DNA of 64,000 nucleotides from Candidatus Bathyarchaeia archaeon (GCA_035935655.1 DASYWW010000040.1:62001-126000); one strand, 5' to 3'. Shown: positions 35,214 to 44,388, counted from the first letter of the stretch. The notes: a model not told the origin generated them from the sequence alone. Program-made: numbers and translations.

Positions 35214-36107
35214 TTAAGTTGTCGCGACTAGGCCCCGCCTCTCGTAATGGTTGTAAGCACGAACGGTCCTGAAGCTATATTTCCGGTTCAACGCCTGAAC
35301 CTTGGCGTTTTGGAGCCAATAGTCAGCTACTGCTGTCTCGCACCCCATTTCGATCAGGTCGTTCAATCCTCTCTCCATCAACGCAGATCCTATTCCTCTT
35401 CCGTGGAACTTGGGCTCCACTGCTATGTTGAAGTCCCCATACCCACCGTCACGCCGTTTTTCTGCTGTCAAGAAACCGACAGCCGCTCCTTGCAACACCG
35501 CCAGCGTTGTCTTACAGTTGGGTTTCGTGGCCCACTCGAGATATTCCTTGGGTGGATGTGGGATATGGAAGGCCGTATTGTGAATTCGTGACATATCCTT
35601 CTCATCGCCTTTTCGGAATCTGCGAAGCTTGAAGCCCGCGGGCACTTTGACCGTCAATCTGCGGCTTAATCTTCGAGTAGCCAAAAGATAGCCTCCACAC
35701 CACTTGGCCCCAACTTCTCGAGCGATAATGTTGGCGAAGGGATTGTCTACTGGAGCTCTAATGAGAATTCGAGACCTCTGCTGGGACAGAAGCTTCTGGA
35801 ATTGCTGAGCCCTCCACCGATCTTGCTTTCCTGTGCGGGTTGGGAGTTCGGAACTTCCTTCGCAGGGTCCCCAGAGCTCTTCGAACTGCCACCAGCGTCG
35901 CAGCTCGTACGGACGCCCGAGGGCAAATCCTGCTAGCTGATTGTCCTCATAATAGAACCAGCCTCTCGCGTTCCTCTCGCGAAGAGTGGTAGGGGTGAGA
36001 GTGTACTCCCAGAGAATCTCGTAAAATCGGCCCTTATTCCATTGAATGCATAAGTCCGTAAGTGCAGCTGGGTCTCGGGCGGGAATCCATCCAGATTTCT
36101 TCGACAA
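35214..36107 (-). CDS. GNAT acetyltransferase with extended N-terminal domain
   Basis: 297 residues. The C-terminal third is a clear GNAT domain: AAVGFLTAEKRRDGGYGDFN, IAVEPKFHGRGIGSALMERG, EMGCETAVADYWLQNAK. The N-terminal half (GRFYEILWEYTLTP, DNQLAGFALGRPYELRRWWQ) looks like a second, degenerate GNAT fold. Substrate unknown. Confidence 0.8.
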   Translation of the reverse strand: MSKKSGWIPARDPAALTDLCIQWNKGRFYEILWEYTLTPTTLRERNARGWFYYEDNQLAGFALGRPYELRRWWQFEELWGPCEGSSELPTRTGKQDRWRAQQFQKLLSQQRSRILIRAPVDNPFANIIAREVGAKWCGGYLLATRRLSRRLTVKVPAGFKLRRFRKGDEKDMSRIHNTAFHIPHPPKEYLEWATKPNCKTTLAVLQGAAVGFLTAEKRRDGGYGDFNIAVEPKFHGRGIGSALMERGLNDLIEMGCETAVADYWLQNAKVQALNRKYSFRTVRAYNHYERRGLVATT

Positions 36108-36323
36108 GTCTCACAGAGACCCCTCCGCGCTCGGAGAATCCACAGAACATGATTGAATCACCGATTTAACTCCTTTGAGTCTGGCTTACGTCATGATCGG
36201 CCATTGAGAAGCACAGTGACTAGTAGGGGCGTTAATCGACGGCCAAAGTACGAATAGTTCGCGCCAATCGAACGGTCGATCGTAGTACCTGAACACGTGC
36301 ATTACGTGAAGGGAAGTATTGCT

Positions 36324-36905
36324 CTATGGCAGAACGGTCTTTCGCATCAAAACCCAGGTTGTTCCGAGCGGTCCAACCTGTTTGAACCCTTCTCTCTCGA
36401 ACATCCCCGGTGTTCCGAACCATCGCCATTCCGGTACCGCCGCCATCCTCTCGGAGACAACAGGGTAAGATTCGACAATTCCTCCACCTTGATTCTTGAT
36501 AGATTCAAGGGCAGCTCTGAGTGCGACCTTCGACACTCCTTTGCCACGATAGGCTCGATCAACGAAGAAACATGTAATTCGCCAGAGTTTCTTGTCCCCG
36601 TATTCGATGTTGAGCCTCTTGTAGCCTCTGCCCGCATCTATACGTGGAAGCTCTTCACGTGGACCGTACTGACACCAGCCCACTGGTATCTTGCCCGAGT
36701 AAACTAGTATGGCGTGAGACCTGCCCTTGTTGACAAGAGCTTTCTTGTCTCTTCTGTTGATCTTCTTCCATTCCTCACCCTGCACGCCTCGAAGGGGTTT
36801 TTCCCGTTGATAGTGCATGCACCAACAACCTCCCTGTTTCAGCGCTAATTGTTCAAAATCCGAATACGTGCTGACAGTAAGCTCGCGTACCGTGTACGCA
36901 GTCAT
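36324..36905 (-). CDS. GNAT-family N-acetyltransferase
   Basis: 193 residues: AILVYSGKIPVGWCQYGPRE, WRITCFFVDRAYRGKGVSKV (acetyl-CoA loop), GGGIVESYPVVSE, and MFEREGFKQVGPLG. It shares the Cys-rich N-terminal feature (GGCWCMHYQRE) with the gene at 31724. The 200 nt between it and the preceding GNAT show nothing further. Confidence 0.85.
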   Translation of the reverse strand: MTAYTVRELTVSTYSDFEQLALKQGGCWCMHYQREKPLRGVQGEEWKKINRRDKKALVNKGRSHAILVYSGKIPVGWCQYGPREELPRIDAGRGYKRLNIEYGDKKLWRITCFFVDRAYRGKGVSKVALRAALESIKNQGGGIVESYPVVSERMAAVPEWRWFGTPGMFEREGFKQVGPLGTTWVLMRKTVLP

Positions 36906-37144
36906 TGGTTTCCTCTGTTAGGGCCAGGGGAGATAAGGTTGGGGGAGTATCTGGATAATGGTCGATCTGTCTTCCTGAACCACTCCTCACGAGTTGGAAC
37001 TAGTTACATTCCCGCCTCAGCTGTCGATCTGGGAAATCGCGTAGTCTCAAAATACACTGCGCCCCTTTGGAACAATCCAACGCAAGATCTTGAACCTCCA
37101 TTGATTGCTCGCGAACGGGGGCATTACTGGAAAGTAGACTAGAT

Positions 37145-38554
37145 CTAGTGAGCTCTGGGAAGTTCCCGGAGACTTTCTTCAGCCGCTGCGAGAACTCTTT
37201 CAACATCTAGCTCGTCGTGTGCTGTAGAGATCATTATCCTCTCCATACCGTCTGGATGGAAGTAAACTCCTCTCTGCAGCATTAGGTTGCGAAATGTCCT
37301 GAATCTCTCCGTGTTTGCATTGAGGGTCTGTCGATAACCTGTTATCTTGTGTTCCTTGGTGAAGAATAGTTGGAACATGGGTCCGAGGCCTTGAACGATT
37401 CCCTCGTGATCGTATCGTTCCATTAGTTCTCGTAGTCCCTCCATGATTCTTGCTCCCATAAAGTGCATGCGCCTGAACGCTTCATCATCGTTCCTAGTAA
37501 GCTCCCGCAAAGTTGCTTTTGCCGCGGCGAGGCACATCGAGTTCCCATTGTAAGTTCCACCGTAGCCAATTCGTCCGGGCCCGATCATGCCCATGACATC
37601 TCTTCGTCCTGTGACCACAGCGATCGGTGCTCCGCCACCTAGCGCCTTTGCAAAGCAAGACAAATCGGGCTTGACACCATAGAATTCTTGAGCGCCACCG
37701 GGAGCTAGACGGAACCCGGTCAGAACCTCATCGAAAATGAGGAGCACATCGTTATTGTCAGCGATCTCTCTAACAGATTTGAGATATTCTTCGTCCGGCA
37801 GAATCACGCCTGAGCTTCCGAGAACTGGCTCCATGATTATCGCCGCGAGGTCCGCGGCGTTCTTCTTGACGACCTTCTCAACAGCCGTAGTATCGTTCCA
37901 TTTTGCGATCACAACCGTTCTTGCTATCTCCTCCGGGATTCCAGGATAGAAGGGAAGTTTCGAGGGTGACTGTTCCAGCCCAGCGACAACCGACGGTGAT
38001 TCCACGCTGAAGAGGACGTAGTCGTGGTGTCCGTGATAGTGGCCCTCAAACTTGAGAAGTTTCTCCCTGCCGGTGAACGCGCGGGCAATCCGGACAGCCT
38101 CCATCGTAGCCTCTGTGCCCGTATTCGAGAAGCTTACCATTTCTGCAGAGGGCACCATCGATTGAATTTTCTTCGCAACCTCAACCTCTAACTCGGTGGT
38201 GGTTCCGAGCATGGACCCGTTCTGTACCTGTTCAGCAATAGCGGTCACCACTGCTGGGTGAGCGTGTCCCAGGATTAGCGCTCCATATGCGATTAGGAGG
38301 TCCACGTACTCGTTCTCGTCAAGGTCGCGAACTCGGGATCCCAGACCGTTCTTGAAGAGGATCGGGAAGGGATCGTGAGCGTGGACGCGGATGTTCGAGG
38401 ATGCTCCGGAGGGGAGATGTTTCCTTGCCTCCTCATACGTGGCATAGGATCGGGAGAAGTTCGTGAGGAGGGGTAGTGAGGGGCGGGCTACTCGTCGTTC
38501 GGCCTCGGCCCGTGCTTGGCTGAGGGCGTTCTCTGCTTCGAGCTTTGTGAACAA
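37145..38554 (-). CDS. Class III aminotransferase, glutamate-1-semialdehyde-aminomutase-like
   Basis: 469 residues, PLP-dependent: SNTGTEATMEAVRIARAFTG, EGHYHGHHDYV, LLIFDEVLTGFRLAPGGAQ, catalytic Lys in LSCFAKALGGGAPIAVVTG, and GGTYNGNSM. GSAM is the nearest well-known enzyme, but relatives serve as general beta- or omega-aminotransferases, and no other haem genes are near. A GGGAGGAG Shine-Dalgarno precedes the TTG start. Confidence 0.85.
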   Translation of the reverse strand: MFTKLEAENALSQARAEAERRVARPSLPLLTNFSRSYATYEEARKHLPSGASSNIRVHAHDPFPILFKNGLGSRVRDLDENEYVDLLIAYGALILGHAHPAVVTAIAEQVQNGSMLGTTTELEVEVAKKIQSMVPSAEMVSFSNTGTEATMEAVRIARAFTGREKLLKFEGHYHGHHDYVLFSVESPSVVAGLEQSPSKLPFYPGIPEEIARTVVIAKWNDTTAVEKVVKKNAADLAAIIMEPVLGSSGVILPDEEYLKSVREIADNNDVLLIFDEVLTGFRLAPGGAQEFYGVKPDLSCFAKALGGGAPIAVVTGRRDVMGMIGPGRIGYGGTYNGNSMCLAAAKATLRELTRNDDEAFRRMHFMGARIMEGLRELMERYDHEGIVQGLGPMFQLFFTKEHKITGYRQTLNANTERFRTFRNLMLQRGVYFHPDGMERIMISTAHDELDVERVLAAAEESLRELPRAH

Positions 38555-38597
38555 CGGCTTACTCCTCCCATGTCTAATAGTCTATTCGGCTTGGCCG

Positions 38598-38607
38598 GTA
38601 TAAAAAG
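38598..38607 (-). promoter_or_regulatory. TATA box of the aminotransferase gene
   Basis: The minus strand reads ctTTTTATAcc about 48 nt upstream of the TTG start; the Shine-Dalgarno GGGAGGAG lies between, so this message has a short leader. Confidence 0.5.
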
Positions 38608-38764
38608 ATGTATTTTTTCGGTGTTTTTGTTAGGGTTTCGAACTTTTTATCCGCTGTACGTACTCGCGCCCCACAAAATCATCTCCAACTGTACAGTCCG
38701 TATAGCGCACAGCGGAACGGTCCTGACTAAATATTTTTAGAGCCTCTCCAACCGGCTGAGAATT

Positions 38765-39151
38765 GTGAAGATCAAACTAACCAGCGTATTCGTCAACGAC
38801 CAGAACAAAGCGCTTGACTTCTACACCAAGACACTAGGCTTCGTCAAGAAGACAGATATCAGCGCGGGAAGCTACAGATGGCTTACAGTCGTCTCGGCAG
38901 AGGATCCGAACGGGTCCCAGCTTCTTCTCGAGCCAAATGCCAACCCCGCCGCAAGAACATACCAGGAATCCATCCTCAAACAAGGCATTCCTGCAACCAT
39001 GTTCTTCGTCGACGATATTCAGAAAGAGTCTCAAAGACTAAAGAAGCTCGGCGTCCACTTCACTATGGAGCCAACAAGAACACCCGGCTCAACCATAGCC
39101 CAATTCCACGACACGGTAGGCAATCTGATCCAGATCACTCAGCTTAGCTAG
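38765..39151 (+). CDS. VOC/glyoxalase-superfamily protein
   Basis: 128 residues, GTG start: KLTSVFVNDQNKALDFYTKT, a second half with TMFFVDDIQKESQRLKKLG and QFHDTVGNLIQITQLS. The metal-binding positions of glyoxalase I and dioxygenases are partly kept. TATA box aaatattttt about 33 nt upstream, so leaderless. Substrate unknown. Confidence 0.85.
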   Translation: MKIKLTSVFVNDQNKALDFYTKTLGFVKKTDISAGSYRWLTVVSAEDPNGSQLLLEPNANPAARTYQESILKQGIPATMFFVDDIQKESQRLKKLGVHFTMEPTRTPGSTIAQFHDTVGNLIQITQLS

Positions 39152-39174
39152 CTCACCGATCTGAATTCTCGAAG

Positions 39175-39510
39175 TTAGGCTATGGGCAGGGCTGCTCGGT
39201 TCTGCCTTTCAAACGTCTCATTCGAAATTCCCAGGAGTATTCTGATTTCCTCTGCTTCTCGCGGGGTCGCCGAAGGCAGGGAGTTGAAGTATTCCTGGAA
39301 ACCGGTCCGAGAAAGACAAGCGGAGCACAGGTCCCATTCGACAATATCGACCCCGAAAACTATCTCGGCCACACGGGTCTGAGAAGCGCCGCAACCCGAC
39401 TCGCAAGTCCCGTCACGGGAGCGCAAGGCGTAGAAAACGCTTTGAGCGGCGACTTTGAACCTAGGTTCGAGCGGCGTCACAGCCACCCCGGGAGTTTTCC
39501 GAGCCTGCAT
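39175..39510 (-). CDS. Small cysteine-containing protein, possibly zinc-binding
   Basis: 111 residues with CESGCG and CSACLS pairs that could bind a metal, and a C-terminal helix (REAEEIRILLGISNETF). No family recognised. Convergent with the VOC gene. Confidence 0.5.
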   Translation of the reverse strand: MQARKTPGVAVTPLEPRFKVAAQSVFYALRSRDGTCESGCGASQTRVAEIVFGVDIVEWDLCSACLSRTGFQEYFNSLPSATPREAEEIRILLGISNETFERQNRAALPIA

Positions 39511-39715
39511 GGCATCTGTTCATTGTGTTGGCGATCCTTTTCTCCTCATTGAGTTGTCATTGATAAAATAGGATGAGACTATGACGGTTCAAATAGCTAC
39601 GGGGCAGGCCTATTCCTTCATCCGCGACAAGAAAGAGATTCATATTCTGTAAACATGACGAAATAGTGGCGAGGTAGAATTCCTTCAGCCCTCTGAGGCC
39701 GGAGACGTGTTCAGC

Positions 39716-39982
39716 TTATCCGGATTTTTCCTCGGCCTTCAAAGCCATAGCTTGTTTGTGTTCGATCTGTTTCTGTTTTATCTCCTCGTAGAGGTTGCAC
39801 CAGTCGCGGCCAGAAACGACAAGCTGGTAGGCTTTGAGCTTGGGATGAATGCACATTGCCCTGTCAAACAGATCAGCGTTGAGCGGATCGGTTGTCGCAA
39901 ACCAGATGCAGGAGAGACAATTTTGACCCTGCCACTGTATACCCTTCAAACGCTTCTGCAGTTCGGACTCAGTTCCAGACAT
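39716..39982 (-). CDS. Small four-cysteine protein
   Basis: 88 residues: NCLSCIWFATTDPLNADLF, CIHPKLKAYQLVVSGRDWCN. Four Cys in two pairs suggest a zinc or iron-sulfur site. The C-terminus is a charged helix (KQKQIEHKQAMALKAEEK). No family recognised. Between 39511 and 39715 nothing else is seen. Confidence 0.55.
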   Translation of the reverse strand: MSGTESELQKRLKGIQWQGQNCLSCIWFATTDPLNADLFDRAMCIHPKLKAYQLVVSGRDWCNLYEEIKQKQIEHKQAMALKAEEKSG

Positions 39983-40044
39983 GATGCTTCAGCAGGAAAC
40001 AGCTCTTGAAAAGTATTTAGGCACTGAAGAAAAAATAGAATCCC

Positions 40045-40476
40045 ATGAAAACTGCGCAGAAGAGCACTCAGAAGTCCAAGGGACTCACAGAGGGGGAGAT
40101 AGCTGCGATGAGGGAGACTCTCCAGGAACGGAAGGCGGGCAAAGAAAACGACGAGAGCGCCGTGCTTGCGAAAATCGCCGAGATGCGAGAGCCAGACCGA
40201 AGCATCGCCAAGAAGCTCCACGCCATCATCAAAGCAACCGCGCCAGTCCTCTCTCCGAGAACCTGGTATGGGATGCCCGCGTATGCCAAGGACGACAAAG
40301 TCGTCTGCTTCTTCCAAGCAGCGCAGAAATTCAAAGCGAGGTACTCGACGTTCGGCTTCAGCGACAAGGCGAACTTCGACGAAGGCCAGATGTGGCCAAC
40401 CTCCTTCGCGTTAAAGGGATTGACTGCCGCCGAAGAGTCACGGATCGCTGCACTCGTGAAGAAAGCGGTGAGCTAA
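40045..40476 (+). CDS. DUF1801 (YdhG-like) protein
   Basis: 143 residues. The DUF1801 core is clear: [40 protein letters not shown] and a C-terminal helix. The N-terminus carries an extra basic helix ([19 protein letters not shown]). The fold is like frataxin/YdhG; function unknown, sometimes linked to stress or iron. Confidence 0.8.
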   Translation: MKTAQKSTQKSKGLTEGEIAAMRETLQERKAGKENDESAVLAKIAEMREPDRSIAKKLHAIIKATAPVLSPRTWYGMPAYAKDDKVVCFFQAAQKFKARYSTFGFSDKANFDEGQMWPTSFALKGLTAAEESRIAALVKKAVS

Positions 40477-40581
40477 GAACCAGTTCGCCTAGCTACCTGG
40501 AATCCCGTGTCTACTTTTCAGGAACCGTATTCACAAGGAAGGCTATTTTAGTGAAGGGTCGCTCTTTGATTTCAGATTTAG

Positions 40582-41766
40582 TTGCGCAGGCCGCGTAGGG
40601 TCAAGCCGCTCGCTACAATAATCTCCGCGGGCCTCTCTAAATTCGGACGGCGAGATGGCGTCTACGCTCGTGAGCTATTCGCCGAAGCTGCTCTAGAGGC
40701 CTTTCACCGGGTTGAGGAGTTGGACCCTGGCAAGGATATCAAGGCCGCATTCATTGGCCAGATGAGCGAGGCTTACGAGCATCAAGCGCATGATGCCCCG
40801 ATAAACGCAAGCTGGGCCGGTCTACTGCCCGCTCCTGCAACGAGGATAGAGAATGCCTGTGCCTCTTCGGGATCGGCTCTTCGCGCCGGGATAATGGCGA
40901 TCAAGTCCGGCATGTACGACATCGTGTTGGTTGGTGGCGTTGAGAAGATGACTAATCAGCCTACGCCAGAAGTGACTGGAATTCTTGCCACGGCCTCGGA
41001 CTATCCCTTCGAACAATGGAACGGGATGACTTTCCCCGGACTATTCGCCTTGATGGCAACCGTTCACATGCACGAGTACGGAACAACGGAGGAACAAATG
41101 GCCGCCGTGGCGGTGAAGAATCACAAGAATGGGGCCTTGAATCCCAAGGCCCACATGCAGAAAGAAGTGACCCTCGACGAGGTTATGAAATCCCGTATGG
41201 TCGCATGGCCTCTCAAACTGTATGATTGCTCCCTCATAACCGACGGAGCCAGTTGTCTAATCCTGACGAACCCGAAACTCGCGAAGAAGCTCAGCGACAA
41301 TTACGTTCACATTATCGGTTCGGGACAATCCCAGGACACCTTCTGCCTCCACGAACGCGACAGCCTCACCACCATCAACGCCGCAAAGCAAGCAGCGCAG
41401 GAGGCCTACAAGATGGCTGATGTCAAGCCGAAAGACATCGACGTTGCCGAAGTCCACGATTGCTTCACAATCGCTGAGATCATCGCATGCGAGGACTTGG
41501 GTTTCTGCAGGCCTGGCCAGGGAGGCAAGTTCGTTGAGAGCGGCGCCTCAAACATCGGTGGAACTATCCCGATTAACACGAGTGGTGGGCTCAAATCGAA
41601 AGGACACCCCGTAGGCGCCACAGGAACTGCCCAAATCCACGAACTATATTTGCAGCTGACAGGACAGGCTGACCGGAGACAAGTCGCCGATGCCGAAATT
41701 GCCCTTGCACATAATCTAGGTGGATCCGGAGCCACCGGTGTAGTTCACATATTGAGGAGCGTTTGA
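40582..41766 (+). CDS. Thiolase (SCP-x/acetyl-CoA acetyltransferase type)
   Basis: 394 residues, TTG start. Active-site Cys in ENACASSGSALRAG, HDCFTIAEIIA, and the C-terminal GHPVGATGTAQIHE. Archaeal thiolases of this type work with a DUF35 zinc-ribbon/OB partner, the next gene, which overlaps it by 4 nt. In many archaea the pair sits with HMG-CoA synthase and feeds mevalonate synthesis; no HMG-CoA synthase is seen here. Acetoacetyl-CoA synthetase lies 3.4 kb downstream. Confidence 0.9.
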   Translation: MRRPRRVKPLATIISAGLSKFGRRDGVYARELFAEAALEAFHRVEELDPGKDIKAAFIGQMSEAYEHQAHDAPINASWAGLLPAPATRIENACASSGSALRAGIMAIKSGMYDIVLVGGVEKMTNQPTPEVTGILATASDYPFEQWNGMTFPGLFALMATVHMHEYGTTEEQMAAVAVKNHKNGALNPKAHMQKEVTLDEVMKSRMVAWPLKLYDCSLITDGASCLILTNPKLAKKLSDNYVHIIGSGQSQDTFCLHERDSLTTINAAKQAAQEAYKMADVKPKDIDVAEVHDCFTIAEIIACEDLGFCRPGQGGKFVESGASNIGGTIPINTSGGLKSKGHPVGATGTAQIHELYLQLTGQADRRQVADAEIALAHNLGGSGATGVVHILRSV

Positions 41767-42176
41767 AAAATTTGAGCGAGCTGCCGCCCCCTACGATCGA
41801 AGAGTTCTATCGGCAGTGCGCTGAGCGGAAATTAATGGCGGTGAGGTGCGTTCGATGCAAGCACATTATGGTTCCACCCAGATCGATCTGTCCAAAGTGT
41901 CGATCCTCGAGGGTCGAGTGGGTTCAGCTGGGAACCAAAGGCAAGCTCGTAACTTACACAGTCGTCCATGTTTCGCCACCACAGTTCAAACACATGACTC
42001 CATACGCTGTCGGAATTGTGAACATGGAGGAGGGGGTCAAGTTGCCTAGCATTATCCGAACGTCGCGACTGGAATCCTTGAAAATTGGAATGGAGCTAGA
42101 GGTTGATTTCAGTCCGAAATCACAAGAGACGAGCTGGCCCCACTGGCCACGATACTTCTTCAAAGAAACCGAATAG
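41763..42176 (+). CDS. DUF35 zinc-ribbon/OB-fold acyl-CoA-binding protein
   Basis: 137 residues. The rubredoxin-like ribbon CVRCKHIMVPPRSICPKC is followed by an OB fold (WVQLGTKGKLVTYTVVHVSP, PYAVGIVNMEEG). In archaea this protein scaffolds thiolase and channels acetoacetyl-CoA. The overlap with thiolase supports a complex. Confidence 0.9.
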   Translation: MKNLSELPPPTIEEFYRQCAERKLMAVRCVRCKHIMVPPRSICPKCRSSRVEWVQLGTKGKLVTYTVVHVSPPQFKHMTPYAVGIVNMEEGVKLPSIIRTSRLESLKIGMELEVDFSPKSQETSWPHWPRYFFKETE

Positions 42177-42203
42177 CCAGCGCTTAAATAAGCGGTTCCT
42201 AGT

Positions 42204-42330
42204 TCCCTCTAGCAACGGGGAGCTGGGATAAACCCGGCTGAGAGGATGGCTTCGTCGCCATCGACCCTTAAGAAAGTTCGGTTAAATTAACTGAGCTTTT
42301 CACCTGATCCGGGTAATGCCGGCGGAGGGA
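42204..42330 (+). promoter_or_regulatory. TPP (thi-box) riboswitch
   Basis: The conserved TPP aptamer is easily read: P1 strands TCCCTC (42204-42209) and GAGGGA (42325-42330) pair perfectly; GGGGAGC, CGGCTGAGAGGATGGC and GACCCTTAAG follow, then CACCTGATCCGGGTAATGCC with GGCGGAGGGA. The spacing and helices match RF00059-type aptamers. The insert between the P3 and P4 arms is long. It lies 61 nt upstream of the thiamine transporter gene. Confidence 0.9.
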
Positions 42331-42390
42331 CGATAGGAAGCCTGATTCTTCAGCCGTTTCTCAGCCACCTCAACAAAATGAACAAGAGGC

Positions 42391-42960
42391 ATGTTGGAAA
42401 CGTTCGAGGCATCAGAACAGCCCGTATTGCCAAAGAGGATCACGTTTCGGCAAGCTGTCCCAGTCAAGATTCTCGCGGAGATGGCTAGCGCGATCGCACT
42501 GTCGGGAGTACTTAGTCTCATTGCGATTTTCACTCTGCCTCAAGGGGGATCGATTACGTTGGCATCCATGGTGCCAGTTCTTTTGTTCGCCTTGAGACGA
42601 GGACCAAAGTTGGGAGCGATTGCGGGAACCCTTTTGGGCCTCGTCGTTCTTGTCGAGATGCCCCTAGTCGTCCACCCAGCACAGCTCCTTCTTGACTATC
42701 CATTCGCATTTGGAGCGTTAGGTCTCGCCGGGTTGTTTCGAAACAGACCGTTGATCGGCGTAGCAGTTGGCATAACCGGTCGTTTCATCATGCATTTCAT
42801 TTCGGGAGTCATTTTCTTCGCATCATACGCTTGGGCCGGATGGGACCCTATCATATATTCCGCGGCTTACAATGCTGGCTATCTCATACCAGAAATGGTC
42901 ATAAGCGGGTTCATTATTGTGATTCTGGTTCGCCTCAAAGCACTTCAACTATGTCTCTAG
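42391..42960 (+). CDS. ThiT-like thiamine ECF transporter S component
   Basis: 189 residues, six membrane spans. Features include LAEMASAIALSGVLSLIAIF, SITLASMVPVLLFALRRGPK, GLVVLVEMPLVVHPAQLLLDY, FIMHFISGVIFFASYAWAG, and SAAYNAGYLIPEMVISGFII, as in ThiT (YuaJ). It would bind thiamine and dock to a shared ECF energy module encoded elsewhere. The TPP riboswitch directly upstream supports the assignment. Confidence 0.88.
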   Translation: MLETFEASEQPVLPKRITFRQAVPVKILAEMASAIALSGVLSLIAIFTLPQGGSITLASMVPVLLFALRRGPKLGAIAGTLLGLVVLVEMPLVVHPAQLLLDYPFAFGALGLAGLFRNRPLIGVAVGITGRFIMHFISGVIFFASYAWAGWDPIIYSAAYNAGYLIPEMVISGFIIVILVRLKALQLCL

Positions 42961-43002
42961 CCGATCTATTCTCCCTCGCTTGCCTTAGGACCCAGAGAGC
43001 CC

Positions 43003-44052
43003 ATGAGATTTGGAAAGCCCAACGCCCAATACATGTCACAGACAGTGTACCGACTGAAAGGTAAGAAACGCTCGGAGGTTCTCAAGGGTCCGCAGCATGG
43101 CCTTGATGTTTCAGTAGTCCGACTCGGAAAAGGAAAGGTAATGGTGGCGACATCAGATCCTCTCTCCTACATCCCCCAGGTTGGACCCGAGGCCTCAGCA
43201 TGGCTGTCCATTCATCTCTTGGCCTCGGACCTCACAACCACCGGGTTCTCACCCGTATACGGTCTATTCGACTTCAACCTCCCACCTGCGTTGGGAGACT
43301 CTCAATTCGCGACATTCTGGAAGGCTTTTCACAACGAATGCAAAAAACTGGGAATATCAATAATCGGAGGTCACACAGGAAAATACCCTGGAATTGACTA
43401 CAGCGTCATTGGGGGAGGGGTGCTCCTCGCTACTGGTCCTGAGAAATCGTACCTGACTTCAAGCATGGCCCATTCTGGAGATGACGTCATCCTGACCAAG
43501 GGTGTCGCCATTGAGACGACCGCGGTCCTAACTCGGACGTTCCCAAGAACAGTGAAGAAAGCTCTGGGCTCCAAATTGTTCGCAAGGGCCTGGGATTATC
43601 TGGGAAAAGTGAGTACTGTTAGAGACGCTTTGACAGCTTCGTCGATAGGGGTCAGACGTGACGGGGTAACGGCGATGCATGATGCCACGGAAGGCGGAGT
43701 AATCGCAGGGATGATCGAACTAGCGAGCGCGTCCGACCTGGGCATAATCGTTGACCTAGAGTCGATTCCGGTAAGCGAAGAGACTCGTGCGTTGTGTGAC
43801 CATTTCAGGATCGACCCACTAGTCTCCCTGAGTGAAGGCAGTCTCATCATCGCTTCGAGACCAGCAAAGACAGACAAGATTCGATCCAAATTGACTTCAG
43901 CTGAGATCCCTTCAAATGTTGTCGGAAAGCTGACTTCGAAGTTTCGAGGTTGCAAAGCAACGACACGCATGGGGATGCGAAACCTCGGCTACCCCGACGC
44001 TGACCCTTACTGGACGGCCTACTCAAAAGGGATCGAGCGAGGCTGGTCATGA
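43003..44052 (+). CDS. AIR-synthase/HypE-like protein
   Basis: 349 residues: ATSDPLSYIPQVGPEASAWL, LASDLTTTGFSPVYGLFDFN, LGISIIGGHTGKYPGIDYS, and AMHDATEGGVIAGMIELASA. PurM-superfamily ATP-binding protein, nearest to the archaeal HypE-like group that lacks known hydrogenase links. It follows the thiamine transporter by 42 nt, so a role in thiamine metabolism (ThiL is in the same superfamily) is conceivable but not shown. ATG 43003 or 43033. Confidence 0.75.
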   Translation: MRFGKPNAQYMSQTVYRLKGKKRSEVLKGPQHGLDVSVVRLGKGKVMVATSDPLSYIPQVGPEASAWLSIHLLASDLTTTGFSPVYGLFDFNLPPALGDSQFATFWKAFHNECKKLGISIIGGHTGKYPGIDYSVIGGGVLLATGPEKSYLTSSMAHSGDDVILTKGVAIETTAVLTRTFPRTVKKALGSKLFARAWDYLGKVSTVRDALTASSIGVRRDGVTAMHDATEGGVIAGMIELASASDLGIIVDLESIPVSEETRALCDHFRIDPLVSLSEGSLIIASRPAKTDKIRSKLTSAEIPSNVVGKLTSKFRGCKATTRMGMRNLGYPDADPYWTAYSKGIERGWS

Positions 44053-44131
44053 ATTGCCGCAGCTGCTAATTATCGGCCCTTAGCGTTCGCTCGCCTCTCC
44101 TACCAATCAAGTCCCGCGCCTCACTTTTGCT

Positions 44132-44311
44132 ATGGAATCGGGTTGTCACTACGATGATTGCAAGAGCGAAACTATCCTGTTCTGTGGCAACTGTCGCAAA
44201 TGGTTCTGCAAGAAGCACTTCGGTGAACATAGAGAGCTTATCCGTCAACTGAGGGCCAGGGCAATCTTCCCCGCGCTAGAGGCGCATTTACCCAAGCAGG
44301 CTAAGAGGTAG
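44132..44311 (+). CDS. 59-residue zinc-finger protein
   Basis: ATG to TAG, too short for many gene callers. It encodes MESGCHYDDCKSETILFCGN, then CRKWFCKKHFGEH and a basic C-terminal helix. The ligand pattern CxxxxC-x7-CxxC-x4-CxxHxxxH resembles an AN1- or B-box-type finger. Probably binds two zinc ions; partner unknown. It sits between the AIR-synthase-like gene and the leftward lactonase gene. Confidence 0.7.
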   Translation: MESGCHYDDCKSETILFCGNCRKWFCKKHFGEHRELIRQLRARAIFPALEAHLPKQAKR

Positions 44312-44388
44312 ACTTCGATATCCTTTTCGCACGACGCCTACTTCGAATTGCCGAGGGTCGATACGAACTCCGGTTGAGCTTACGAATG

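Noticed and set aside
36849-37142. 97-codon plus-strand frame before the aminotransferase
   Set aside because: It overlaps the start of the leftward GNAT gene and has no protein-like pattern.
37145-38554. Calling this class III aminotransferase hemL
   Set aside because: No other haem-pathway genes nearby and the Lys motif (FAKALGGGAP) is common to several class III enzymes; left as GSAM-like.
43003-44052. Calling the AIR-synthase-like gene thiL because it follows the TPP riboswitch gene
   Set aside because: The motifs match the HypE-like archaeal group better than ThiL; adjacency alone is weak.
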